The position numbers and the translations under genes were made by a program. The notes below the pieces were generated by a model. The model was not told the origin of the DNA. It saw only the letters and a program-made list of their open reading frames with translations, and ran no database searches. Shown here piece by piece: positions 10,551-23,821 of a DNA stretch of 64,000 bases; position 1 is the stretch's first letter, and the number at the start of each line of letters is the position of its first letter. The stretch is from Effrenium voratum (taxonomy: Eukaryota; Sar; Dinophyceae; Suessiales; Symbiodiniaceae), in assembly GCA_963377175.1 (NCBI GenBank), contig CAUJNA010000491.1, forward strand, positions 91,572 through 155,571, given 5' to 3'.

Positions 10551-13500
10551 GAATGTGATCATCCCGCTGGGCGGCGTTGGCAGCCGATTCCAGACTGAGG
10601 GGTACTTGACGCGACCAAAGCCGTTTATCCCTGTGCTAGGTGACTTGGCAGTTGCTTTGTTTGGCCATCAAGCAACCAGCAAGGCACACCTTGAATCTAT
10701 GGGTGCTCCAGCTCTTGTTTTCAGCCCAGGCAAGCCGATGATCCGTTGGGTTGTTGACAACTTGACCCTGCAAGCAGATGACGCCTTGATCATTATCTTC
10801 AACCCTGCGTGGATGAGCATGAGCACCTTCATGCGTCTAGGCTGCACGGGAGCAGCACCAGAACATGTCTTTCCATGTCCTTTGGGATGCCAACCAAGCG
10901 GAAAGCTGCAAGCAACGAATGATGCGAGCCCCATGGGGTGAAATGGAAAGGGTGTATTCTGTGTTGAAATCGATCCATTCCCCACATTCTGTGCCCCGAG
11001 GAAAGAGCAGCTGGCAGACGGAGACTCTCGAGTGAGGCCGGAAGGGGACAAAGATCTGCCAAAGCCACGCAGAAGTGAACTGAGGCCCGTTCTATGTGCC
11101 GTGCTATGAAACCCTTTTAAGAGCACTCCGTTTGGGGCTTTCTTTGGAAGACCCCATTCCGTTGATCTTGGCCCATGGGCCCACTTCCACGCTGGGAAGC
11201 ACGTGCGCTGCGCAAGCGTGCGCAAGCGAGCTCCATTGAGGCTGGTGGAGCTGCCGGGGCCGACCCGAGGGGCGGCCGAGACGGTGCTCATTGGGCTCAA
11301 GAGCCTGCCAGAGGTGGGGCGTAGAACTGGCTAGAAACGGCAGTGGCTCACAAAACCGGTCACCCAAAATGGCTTGCCCTAAGTGGAAACGACCAAAACC
11401 TGCGGTTTTCCCCTCCGATCGCTTACTTTGGAGCGACACCCAAATTGAGAGCTCGAGGAAGTGGGAGAGCTTTGAAATTGAGGGGAGTGCCAGACATGTG
11501 TTGAGTCTGACGTTTGTTTGGGAGCGTTGAGCGGGGATGAATTTCTATCCCACAAATCGGCCTAGTTGCTTTCGTTGGCTGGGATGTTAGAGTTTGGTTT
11601 AGATAAGATTAGGCAATCGGCTTTTAGCTGGAATCACTGAGCTCACACGCAGCCGGTCGCCAGCCGTGTAGTTTGCAGCTGCGCGTTGCAGACACCAGAA
11701 GCCGTGCCTTGCAGGAGATGCTTAAAAGGCCCACGCTTCTAGCCGAGCCTTGGCTGCAGCGGTATCAGTCAAGGGAAGTCATCAATGGGCTATGGCGGGC
11801 GGAGTGTAGACCGTTGGCCATGCCATCGAGACATTTCTCTCAGAGCTTTTCTTCCTACTCGATGCTATTTCCCTTGCCACGTGTCCTGCAGCATTGTCAG
11901 ACCCAAATTCTCGATGCGAGGACGGCGACACCTTCTATACTGCAGATGTCGTCAGCGAGTTTCGTCGGGTGGCCACTCTTCTGCGGCTTCACTCCTTTGC
12001 GTGAGCTGAGCATGTTCGGCACGTTTCGTCGACTTGTCCGGTGTTGGTAGAGCTTGGTAAAGTGATTGGCGAGGAAATTCAGCCCGCAAAGCATTCGCAC
12101 GCTTGATCCGGTCACTGGCAAGACCAAGGCTGCCACGCACAACGCGGTGTTCTGCTTCAACGACACTCAGCCCAAACCCATTTACAGTCTCCTAGCTTCA
12201 GAATTGTAAACGCTGCGCGTTGCCCGCCTCGGCCAAGCCGAGCGTGCAGCGTCTGTGGTTCGACTGCAAGCAGCAGAGCTGGTCAAGTGGCGATTCAGGG
12301 ATGGACAGGTTCTGGCGTCGTTGGACCAATTGATGTCATGGGCCCGCAGGAATCCCCGAGGCAAGGGCAAGGCGATGCACAGGACAGGGCGAGCTGGGCT
12401 GGGTCTTGCTTGGGTTGGTTGGTGGAGGGCGGCTGGGATGTGCCTTGCTTGGGTGGTTGCTGGTTGGGCTGGGCCTGAGGCGAGTGTCACACACTGGGCT
12501 GGGCCCAAGGCTAGTCTCAGACATGTGAGTCTAGTCTCGGCTGGGCTTGTGTGGGTTGCTGGCTGGGCTGGGCTGTGAGGCTTGTCTCAGACAGGTGAGG
12601 TCATGTTTTTCAGGAGTTTTTGGTGAGTTTTGGACCGCCCTTCACCTGCTTGGACCAAGGCGAGTTTCGATTCTGCGAAGCGCAGAGTCATCGCAGCTAC
12701 CAAATCAAAAGAACTGCAAAGCGCAGCACAAATCTTACAGCAACGCTTTGCTGACACGGCCTTTCAAGTTTCACATGCTATATTCACATACCGTAACTTA
12801 CTTTTCTACATGCCAGATATTCTTACCTGTCAGGTTTTGAGGCCTTGCAGGGTGTTTGCGTTCATGAGCTTCATCCCGGTGAACGGTTTGCCACATGCTG
12901 ACAGCCCTGTTTTTGCCCAGCTAAAAGCCATGGGGTCTTTGCCCGCATAGGCTCCTGGGTGGTGGGTTGTGGGGACGCATGGCGCAGGTCCGAGGAGGGT
13001 TGCAGGCACGCGCGGGGCGGTTCTGAGGATTGTTCCGGGGCCGGGCTCGGGACGCGGTCGGTTTAGGGGGAGGGGATGGTTTCGGGGTTGCTGGCCGACC
13101 GGGGCGAGGTGGGGACCAGCTTGCGCGAACCGGTCCCCGTTTGGCCAGCAACCGGGGCATTCACGCCCGGTCAGGCGAGCCGGTCACCATGACCCCGTTG
13201 CTGGCCGACCGGGGGGCAGTTCGCGGACTGGGGCCGGTGACCAGGGACCGGTTACCGGGGATGATGAGCTTGCGGTGCACAGCGCGCCTCATGCTGTTGG
13301 GGATATCAGCCATTTTTCCGCTGAGCGAGCTAGTTGGCTTGCCAGGTACTCTGCAAATCAGTTCGCCCTCCGTCTGTTGATCAGCTAGTCAGTTTATTGG
13401 CCAGTTGCTGGTCTGTCAGTGCGTCAGTGAGTCAGTGGTAGGTGGCTAGGTGGCAGTCTATTTTAGCCAGGCACAGCCTGGTTGCTTTGCGATTCAGTCA

Positions 13501-16500
13501 CCGGGGATCCATTTTTTTTGTTGAGTTGTGCCTGTGCCGCAATGAATAAGACTGATGCTTGCAGATTGATATCGAAGGCTATGTCACTCTAGATGCTGCG
13601 GACAACATCACTGAAGTCAAGGCGGGGTGGTTCTTTTGAGTTGTGAGACTTGGCATGTTCGATTTTTTGAGTTTCTCAATTTTTGACCGAACAGGTGCCC
13701 GGAGCCTACATGATTTTGCGCGTGGCTTGTGTACAGTGTCGAAAGCGGCAACGTGCGCATGTCAACCATGATAATTTCTCATTTCAGGAGAAGGTGAAGA
13801 TCAGCGATTGGGCAAACACAGGCAGAGAGCGTGAAGCGGGCCGAGAGTGTGCAAATGCCATTTATGCGGATCGAATCTCGCAACTTGCGGATGGCATGTT
13901 CGGCACTTGGTTTGTTGTTACGCCTTGGTAGCCAATAAGTTCGTCTTGCGATTGCAGCTCTTCTCATATCATTTGGGTTGTTGGTAGACGAATTACTTCC
14001 AGCAATTGGTCTGACCATGCATTGACCTGCAGTTTCCCTTCTTTGCACAACTTTGCGGGAGGCCAGCGTCGTTTTCAGTTTTGCAAATCCATCAGGGTTC
14101 CAACAGGGTCTTCCATCAGGGTTCCAACAGGGTCTTTGGAAGTAGGGTGTTTTCGAGACATAGCCTCAATTTGCAGCACGCAATACGGTGAAGGATATGC
14201 GTGATTCTCGGATTGCCATGAGGATTGGCAGGGCATGGTTCGGGTGGCGGGAAGCAGAGTATGTCACCAGGGTGTGGCAACCATGGCACACTGTACTCAA
14301 TTCCGGCATAGGAATTTGCAAATTGGATGTTCCGCATCCATTCTAGGTGGCCCGTGTCACCTGAGCCACAATAAATACCCGTTAGCAAGGGCCAACCCCA
14401 ACCATAACTAGCTGCGGATATCCCGCCTTCTTAGTTCTTTACATGGTTCTGGGATTATGACCATTGGAATACCGGGTTTTGAGCAAGTGACGTCACCTGT
14501 TCAAAGACGCGACTCCTGCCACTGGCTTGGGAGTTGCGAGGCTGCTACTGCTTCCGCGACGGCGCCGAGCTGGCCCGGGAGTGCGAGGCGCTCATCGTCC
14601 GGGGTGAGACGCAGCTGAGCCAGGAGGGCAGCCGAGAGCGCCGTTAACGCAACGGGGTTCCATTTGGGTGTGGCTCAAAAGTAAACGATCGGAGGGGAAA
14701 ACCGCAGGTTTTGATCCATGTTTCCACTTACCAGGGCAAGCCATTTTGGGTACCGGTTTGAGCCACAGCCATTTCTTGGATGTGGTGTCAGGGGAAGCCA
14801 AAGGAGATCACGTAATTCTCGGGAATTATTGTGTGTGCTTCATACTGTCACTCCAAGCTTTTTTTTGGATTGTCACTTCTTTTGTGCAGGACCAGAAGGG
14901 CGAATTCTACACCTCAGGTGTGATAGCAGTTGCTGGCTCAGTAAAAAAAGACGACATGGCCAGCTGCATGGACCTTTCAGCCTGAATAACAGCCTCACTG
15001 GGGTAGACTTAGGATACATTTTACATTTTTCCAGTGGCTCAAATTGAAGCAAACAATAAAATGTAGGTTCTACAACTGGGCCTAGCTCTCATCATGCTCA
15101 GTTCGTGAAGCCCACGCCTCAGGCCATGATCAGTCGCAAGGCGCCGTTCAAAGGCATCAAGCTCGCCCGGAAGGACTTCCACGTGCTGGGCACGCCAGCG
15201 CAGGCGGGGATTGAGAAATTTTCGCTTCGATCCGAGCGATGGATGGCATCCATCTCTCACAGCTCACTGAAATGCCCGAGCCATCTTCCAATGCCGATCA
15301 CTTCATATCGTCTACGTGGGTGAAAAAGCCCCGATGGTTCAGTCCAGTGGCACTAGTCTGCCAGGGCGGTTGAATGGTTGGTCGGTCGGTCAGTCGGTCA
15401 CCCAGTCGTCCGCACATCGGCTTCAAGCCATGCAACCCGCCTAAATCCGCTTTGAGACCGACAATTGGAGCCCAGGCAGGAATCTCATTGTGAGCTGGTG
15501 CCAATTTTCCTGAGCGTTGCTCCTGCAGAAGAAAAACACCTTCGAGGAGGGGGTTTGCTGGAACAGGATGGGAATGTTTTGGAACACGATAAGAAGAAGT
15601 GGAATTTTGGGAGATTTTTCGAAAATCAGCCGAGCCAGTGCCTGTTACAAGCTACAAGTGGAAAGGCCGGTACAGCGGAAAGTCGGCTCAGGTTGCGGAG
15701 TGGTGCGCAGACTGGCCTCACCAGCCGCGGGCGAGCTTTGTGTTTGCTCCCTGGCGATCTGATGCCGGGGGGGAGGGGTTGGGAATTCGCCGCTCGCAAG
15801 ATCAGCACAACATGTGGCTGTGGTCAAAACCGTTTTGGTTGATCCGATTTTGGTGTAGGTGGGTGGGTTGGTGAATTCACCACCCATTTTAGTACCCATT
15901 TTAGAGGGGATTGGGATGTTCACTCAGTACGGGATTTTGACCCATGGCCGTATGGTAAAGCTGCCACAGATCAGCGGATGTAGAAGTAACAACTGAGATG
16001 GACGGATGGAATAATTCCAGGGAGAACAGCCAGGGCTTCTGGCAGTAGCATGCAGTGGCATGTTCCCGTTGGTGCACGTGCAGCCGGGCCGGCCAGGCAG
16101 CAACAACATATTTTCTTTGCCGGCATCAGGGTTTCTTTGGGATGTTTTCACCTGGCTACTGGGATTTTGAGCGTTTGCCTTGATTTACATCTTGGACACG
16201 TGCCTACCTAGGTGGCCAAATGTTGCTGAAGGATTCCGGGTTGAGGCCAATTCAATCATTGAAGTGTTACGGTATAAGGATGGTTAAGGACAGCCTGTCT
16301 CAGGCATTCATTTTGCAGGGCAGGGAAACCCCAAAGTTCGCCCTAAAACCTAAGGCACTTTTGCCCCCATGACAGCTCCAACTTGCATACCGCTGCGTCC
16401 ATTGTCACTGTTGTCACCATTCCACATTCCGGTGAGAGATGCGTTACGGCCGTCCTGGCCACAAGCTTGGCAGCCAGCACTGGAGCTTGTCACGTCTTGC

Positions 16501-19500
16501 GGGCTTTGGTTCGTGTCAGCTTCTGGGTTTGCGTATTGACCAAGGACTTGGACGGCACCTTGCCTGCAACTCTTTCCAGAAACTTTTGTTTGTGGCTCAA
16601 CTTTCCAATGAGCATGGCAGCAGCATCTGCCACAGATCCACGTCGGAGCATCAATTTGCTGGTACAGTGCCAAGCAAGCCGCACTGAAGGCAATAACGCG
16701 TTTTGTTTTGCTTGGAGGTGGTGGCAGGGCCCAAAGTGGTGTAAAGGCTTCCAGCTGTAAGGCATTTTGGGACAAGCCAAAGAGGTTTCGTTTCGTCGCT
16801 CCGAGGCACTTTGGTGACACCCAGTGGGAAACCCATTGAGCGGAACTTGACGCTCTTCAGACGGTTGAAGAAGCAAGGCCACCATGTGGCTGTGTGGACG
16901 GCTGCTCGGCAGTCTCCAGCTTGACTGGCCTCATTTCGAATCGCCTATCCTTGTTGAAAGCCCTTGTGAAACCCCACCAGCTCACTTTCCTCTGCCGAAG
17001 GGCGCTCGCCGCCCGGGCACGGTGTAGGCTTACAAGAAAGGCCGGGTTTTTCCATACCCCTGAGCTGCCCTGGCAGCCCCAAGGTTTGTGTCATGAAGGC
17101 TTAGGTCTGAGGCCTGGATGCTTTGACCCGAGGAGCGGCCTGCAGAGGCAGGGGCTCAGACCATCGATCTGCTGCAGAAGCTGGGCGTGGAGTGCCCCCA
17201 GATGGTCATCATGTTGGGTTTCTTGTAGATATTGACCCCAGGCAAAGCATATGGCTGTGGTTGTCAAGCCCGTTTTGGGTGCCATTTTGGTTGGTGGGTG
17301 AATTCACCACCCAGTTTAGAACCTAATTTAGTGGTTGGATTGGTTGATGTTCAGTGGGGGTACGGGCTTTGGATTTTGACCCATGGCCATATTGCTCAAG
17401 TCTTCAGGCAATTCTGGCCTCCGGAAGCTTTCGCTTGGCTCCCTGATGCAGAGATTTGAGTTGGAAGGGAGAGTTTTGATAGCAAAAGGACACACCTTTT
17501 GCAGCGGAGACGGGCGCGCTTGTGCAACACTTTGGCCCAAGACCATTTTGGGGCACCAGTTCCCCCTTGCCCTCTGGGCAGGTGCACCTTGTGCCAACCG
17601 CCCAAAGCGGCAAGCTTGTACCAACCCCTGAGACCTGCCATTTGTAGAAGGCTCCTGTTTCATTGCTTTCCATTACTACAAGGTTTCAGGTGGTTACGCC
17701 GACAACGGCGTGTGCATGCAACAGCAGCTTTGAAGGGCTGCGGAAGACATTTAGCCGCGAGCTTAGCGTGAAGGGGCAGCCAGGCGCACCGAATGACAGG
17801 GCAAAGGATGTGCGTGTCCACGGTGTGTGCTTCAGCCAATACTCAAAGTCCTAGAATTTAGCACCAAACAGGCTACAAGACTGAGCAGCAGGGCTTTGCA
17901 TAGGGGGGTGGGGGCAAGCCTGCGTGTGTTGGGCATTGTCGAAAGCTCCAGTGAATCAAAGCCAAAGCCGAAATGTGGCAAAACCCGACAAAGTTGTTGA
18001 GCCGAGAGACACGAGACTTGGAGACACCGCCATGCCATGCGAAGCGAGGTGATGGAAAGCGTAGCAGTGGCCTCCTGGCTTCAGATCTTGATTCGATCCG
18101 TTCGGGGCTGGGGTTTTGGTGGAGACCGGGTAGGGAGAGGTGGCCAGACCCTGAGGTTTGTAGGAAATGCGTCCTGTGGATTTTTCACTCTGAGGCTTGC
18201 CCTGCTGCTCACACAAATTACAATGCCGGATTCGGGAACCTGGTCATGTGCGCAGCGTACATGGCCATCCCCCTGAAGATTGTCCGGAGCTCAGACTTTG
18301 CGGCGCATTCCTATTCATTCTGACTGTAGCTCTTCTGAAGCCTGATGCTGCAACTCGAGTAGGCTGCATCTACACTTCGAATGCCCTGATTGGCTTGATA
18401 GGGGAAACAAAAAGCGGCGTTTGCGCTCACAACGCATTTGGGGCTTGCCAAATGGGCCCCAAAAAGCACCGCCGAGGCTCTTGTGGCTTCGCGACCTACC
18501 TGTACCCTTTTCCGCAACATCACGCAATTCTCCAAGGCGGGGTGCACTGTGCTTCTTCGCCTTCGCACTCGAAACTTCTGGCTTTTGCTTTGGGGAATTC
18601 GAGTCGCTGATGAAAGACACCAATAAACTGCCAAAGGCAATGAAGCCAATGTGACCAGTTCAACATATAGGTATGGGTCAAAATTAAACCACCAGGAGAC
18701 CGCAGGTTTTAGTCCTTTTTTCCATTTACCAGGGTTCCATTTGGGGTACCTATTTTTTACCCACAGCCATATTTGCCATTCTCCTCGAGGCTGAGCTCTC
18801 TCGGGTCCGCGCGTGCCTTTGCAGAAATTTGCAGATGCAGGTTTTAGGAGCGCGGGCCTTGCAGAGAGCTAGCGCGATGTAGTGAACGCTCAGTGAGGCT
18901 CGGCTACTGTTTTGCGCTCTTCCTACTATGCTGCGGACGCTTGGCAGCCGGGTGAAACGAAGGTCTTTCATTTTCCAGGATGGCTTGGGACTGTTGCCTG
19001 CTTTGCTTCCCAGCTAACTCATCGCACAAGGGCATGTTCTTGCCACTGGCAAGCGGAAGATGGACCTAGGTTTGGTCCACGGCTTGGATGCCCACGTGGA
19101 CTTCATGGGCTGTGAAGTACAATCTCTGCTTTGTCGTATTCGAGGACCAGCACGGGTCGTTTCGGTTCTTCAGCTGACATTGTGACGGCACAGGAGAGGG
19201 AGGGCAAACTGGGGCCGGGAAGAACAGCAAACGAAGCAAAAGAGCAACAGAGCTCACAGGAACTGCAAGAAGCGATTCGTTTTGCTTGTTAATTAATCAA
19301 ACTGCGGACAACTACACATCGTATTTACACAGAGTGGTCAGGATTGCTCCCCAGAAGATGTCAGTTTGCTTGTTTGGGAAGCGAGTTGCTGTTCGTACAA
19401 GGATTCGTGACACTTTTGGATGTCCTGGCACAGTGCTTGGGTTGTGTCGCAGGATGTCTTGCAGCGGCAGCGTGTTGTTTGTCTGAGCGTATTTGACGCA

Positions 19501-21394
19501 GAAATTGGCACCAGGATGAATCTGGACATAATCGCACACATCGCACGGCAGGAGCCAGCCAAACGGGTCGCCGCATGTACTAGAAAAGCCAGTTTATCCA
19601 TTATGTTTTATTTCATGCACAAATGGCCTCCACATTGACATGACTAAGAAGCAGTTGTTGGACCCAAATCGCAAACTGGGTATCTATCTCCCTGCATGCA
19701 GACAAAGCTTCCACTCACTGGTACAAATGAACTTAGTTTTCAATTCAGGCATGGCCCCTCAATAAAAAGGAACACACGAGGTAAAATATCGCACCCTGCA
19801 AAGGGCATCTTTGTATCCAACGAACAACGGCATGCCAGTTCACACGTGACAAACAACGTAGCTACCACAAGGGACTTCCCACCTATGAAACCCATGCTTT
19901 TGTCACTCGAAAGGTGCCCGAAAGGTATACAACAATTTTCGGTTGCGAAGCGCGACCTAGGCTGCGGTGAGCATCGGCACCAGCGCTGCCTTTTGCCTGG
20001 CATTTCCACAGTTGGCAGCACGGCAATCGAGAGTGCGGGGGGCGGCATTCCTCGCCGCGCAGAAGGGCAGGCTGAACTTTGAGCTCGTTTCGAGCTCCGC
20101 CGCGGTTGCTGGTTTCACAGGTTTCAGAATGTTGACCATGCAGCCGCACAGAATTGTGCCCAATTGACATGCAGAGGTAGCCTGGGCCAATGACATTGAG
20201 ATCCATCGGAAAGGATTTCTGAAGGTGGCTTCGGAGAGTCAGGAGCGCCGTTGCTGCTTTGTTCCAAATATGCTGGATGCAAGTACTTTGCCGAGGAAGC
20301 TGTGCATGATTTGGAGGTTCCCTCTAGTTTGCTTGGATTCCGACAGTGCGTTCTTTTGTTCACCAAATGCAAAATGCCTATAGCCCTGCATGCCAATCTA
20401 TAAACCTAGGCCCGAGCTGCTGCTTTGAATCAGGATCTTGAGGCTGATGAGAAGCTTAGGCGCGTGTTCCCCGGGCCATTACATGCAACAAGAAGCATGC
20501 ATACAGTACTTTGTTTTCCTGCGCCGCAGTGCCCAGAGGGATCTGTGGTTTTGCAATGTTGTGCTTCCATGGAACCCTTGATGCAAGTAGGCAGCCAACA
20601 TTTTGCCATGGCGTGGATCAACGTGTCTTGTTTGCCGGCTTGTTTGGCGAATCACCCATGTGCAGCCGGTCCAGGTCGGACGGATGCCAACCAAAGGTGC
20701 AGAGGGCGTCGACTACTCCAAGCTTGGGCATGACCAGGAGGACAGTTGTTCTGCAATACCAGGTCATGCTCAAATCTCCATGTGCTGAGAGTCAGAAATA
20801 GAACAAAGCATCATCGCGCGGAAGAAGCAGATACTCACCCTGATCAAGATTAGAGTGATCTCAGTCGAAAAGATATAGCGAAACCCCGCAGACGATGGCA
20901 TTGGCTTCCAATGTGGAAGTTGCCACTTTTGAGCCAGATCTGCCAAAGTGAACTTTTTGTGCTACCCTTGTGCTGAAAAGGTTCGACCTTGGAGCCGGAG
21001 CTGCCCAAGTTTACTATGCTTGTACTTCGGAGGTTCCCCAGTGTACTTCGAAACCGCGCTGGTATTAAAGAGGAGTTGGACACGTTGCGCCGGAGCTGTC
21101 AAAGTACTTGGTAGACTAAGCAACCAAGCAAGCAAAGCGAGCAAGCAAACCAGCAAGAACCAAAGCAACCCAAACCTGCGGGGCTCAGGCCCCACGGGCT
21201 CCAGCACGGGCCGGGACCATGACTCCTTTTCAGTACAAGCCTGCTGGTAGATTAGTTTACGCGCCTCTGGATTCGTTCTGTGTTTCGAAAGCGTGTGTGT
21301 GTTCCCTTTTGTTTTGCACGTTTGTTGTTCACGTTTGTTGGTTTGCTTGTTTGTTTGTTTGTTTGTTTGTGTGTTTGCGTGTCTGCGTGTCTGG

Positions 21395-21446
<52 letters not shown>

Positions 21447-23757
21447 TTGTTTGCTTGTTTGCTTGCTTGCTCGCTTGTTAGTCTGTTTGTATTTGTGTGT
21501 GTTGTTTGCTTGCTTGCTTTGCTTTCCTGTGAATGTTCCTGCACCCAATGCGGACATTGACTACTTTGAACAAAATATCAATTATATATATACACACGCC
21601 AATTACTGTTTATGTTGAATATGAAAACCATACCATCAGGGCAGACAGGATTACAAAGATTGAACGACCATCATGTTATATCAATTTGTTACGCATAGCA
21701 ACAGATAACAATGAGCATTCTGTATTTACACAAGACGACAACCGACTATATGGGCAAACAAACAATTACAACGAAAAGTTGCTTCATTGCAGATACTGCC
21801 AACTCGGCTATATACCAGAAACACTTTTACATTCTCATGTATTGAACGATTGTGTGGCAAATGACATTGAACACACATAAATGCCAGAAGAAGGGTCATT
21901 AATGAAATTTGAAGCAACATGTTAAGACACTTAAACCACCATTGGTTGTTTATGGTGACTTTGAATGCAGATGGAATAAAGGAAAGTTGCGAGGCAACAC
22001 CTCTTGGGCAACCGGAGGGTATATAGGTATGCATAAGCTTTGTGAACCATTGCGTGGCATCAGGGACGATGTAATGGAGCAGATGAAAAAACAAGATATG
22101 ATTGTGTCAGATTTAGATAAAATCAAACATTCAGAAGCGAAACAATGCTTTTCATGTAATGGTGCTTCAACAACAAAGCAGAAACAGAAAAGAAGGCCGC
22201 CGACCACTGCTATTTGCAGGACAATACAGAGGAGCGGCACATATGACATGTAATATGTATTACTGTTAGAAATACCCTATCCCAGTTCGAGCTGTCAACG
22301 CGTACCTCGCGCACAGTTGTGCAGAAAAGTTGCGCCTTTCCAGCCGGGTCTGCGAAAGTGCACTTCGTGTACTTCTGATACGTTACGCTGGCCCATTCCG
22401 AACACACAGGTTTCTGGGGATATGGACACGTTACAGCGAACGCCTTTGGCAATAGGCCGGCCCAGCTCAATGATTACATTTTTAGACATAGGAAGCTGCT
22501 CGCCACAGCTCAGAGTTCTTTCCTGAGAACGGATGCCCCCCTCAATTCAACTGGTCGGGATTTGGGCAATGCAAGTCGGTTTTTAGCCGGAGCTCGGAGG
22601 AGCTTTGACTGCGAGAGCCTGAAGCAAGAGGTCACTGATGTGTGCCGCGGCGCCAGCCACTTGGCAGCGTCGCTTTCGGTGGGCCCTTTGGCATTTGGTG
22701 TTGCGGATATGGGGCTACTCCCGGATGGATGAATCCTGTGCAATCATCTGGCAAAATTGGATTGTTCGCCACCCGTTTGCTCGGACATTTCGGGGGGAGC
22801 ATTTTTGTTCGAAGAGGGTGGCATTCTCGTCGGAAGTCTCTTGACGAGGAAAGCCTGGGAAAGCCAGCGTTTTCGTTGGCGAAGTTTGGAACCCTCGAAG
22901 CGCTATACAGAGCTTAGGGCTAGGCATTCGGGCGAGCCTGAGTGAGCACTGCCAAGGCAACGTGACATCCAATGGTGCAACACTGCAAGAGCTGCCTGAG
23001 AAGATTGCCTCGGCCAGCGGACAGAAGCTTAGGACCGGGTTGGTGGCAGCTTTGTGGTGTTCAAACGTCCAAGTGCTAGTTCGAATGGCTATTCAGCCAG
23101 CATGTTTTGCCAACCACGGGGGCCGAACATACCAGACTGACTTGGAACCAAATGTTGGTTGGATGGCTTGCGTGGATTCGCTTGCAGAATCTTCTTTGAA
23201 GCGCCGCACCAGGACAAAACAAGTCCTGGCACTTCTTGCTGCCATATACAACCTTCACCGGAAGCGCCGGGAGTGGAGCCGGCAACCCGAGGCAGGAAAC
23301 AGGGCGGGGTTGGAATTGTTCGACGTTGTTTGTTTTGCCAGCTCAAGCCGCTGAGTGTTTGCGTCAGTGGTTCAGGACATGTAGATGACAGGACCGGAGA
23401 GTTGTTAGTCAAATTGTTTGCGTGTGTCTGTGTGTCTGTATGTCTGTCTGTCTGTGTATGTTCGTGTGTATGTGTGTCTGTGCCTGTGTGTCTGTGTGTT
23501 TGTGTGTTTGTGTGTCATGTGTCTGTGTGTCCGCGCCAATGTGTGGGCGTGCGCGTGCTCCTGTGCCTGCGCGTGTGCGTGTGGGGGTGAGTATGCGTGC
23601 ACGTGTGCGCGGTCGAGCGCATGCACGCGCGCGTGCGTGCACGCGTGCAACGCGGGCGTGCTTGGGTGTGTGCGTGTGTGCGCGTGTGCGGTGTGTGTGT
23701 GTGTGTGAACGCATGTCTGTGTGTGTGTGTGTGTGAATGCATGTGTGTGTGTGTGGG

Positions 23758-23821
<64 letters not shown>

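Noticed and set aside
13695..13721. Possible exon VPGAYMILR between 13621 and 13788
   Set aside because: It has good splice signals, but omitting it gives the conserved join ITEVK to EKVKISDWANTG expected for the nucleotidyltransferase.
17385..17404. Spliced-leader-like string CCATGGCCATATTGCTCAAG
   Set aside because: It is the right end of a family B element plus flank; similarity to the spliced leader needs several mismatches and gaps.
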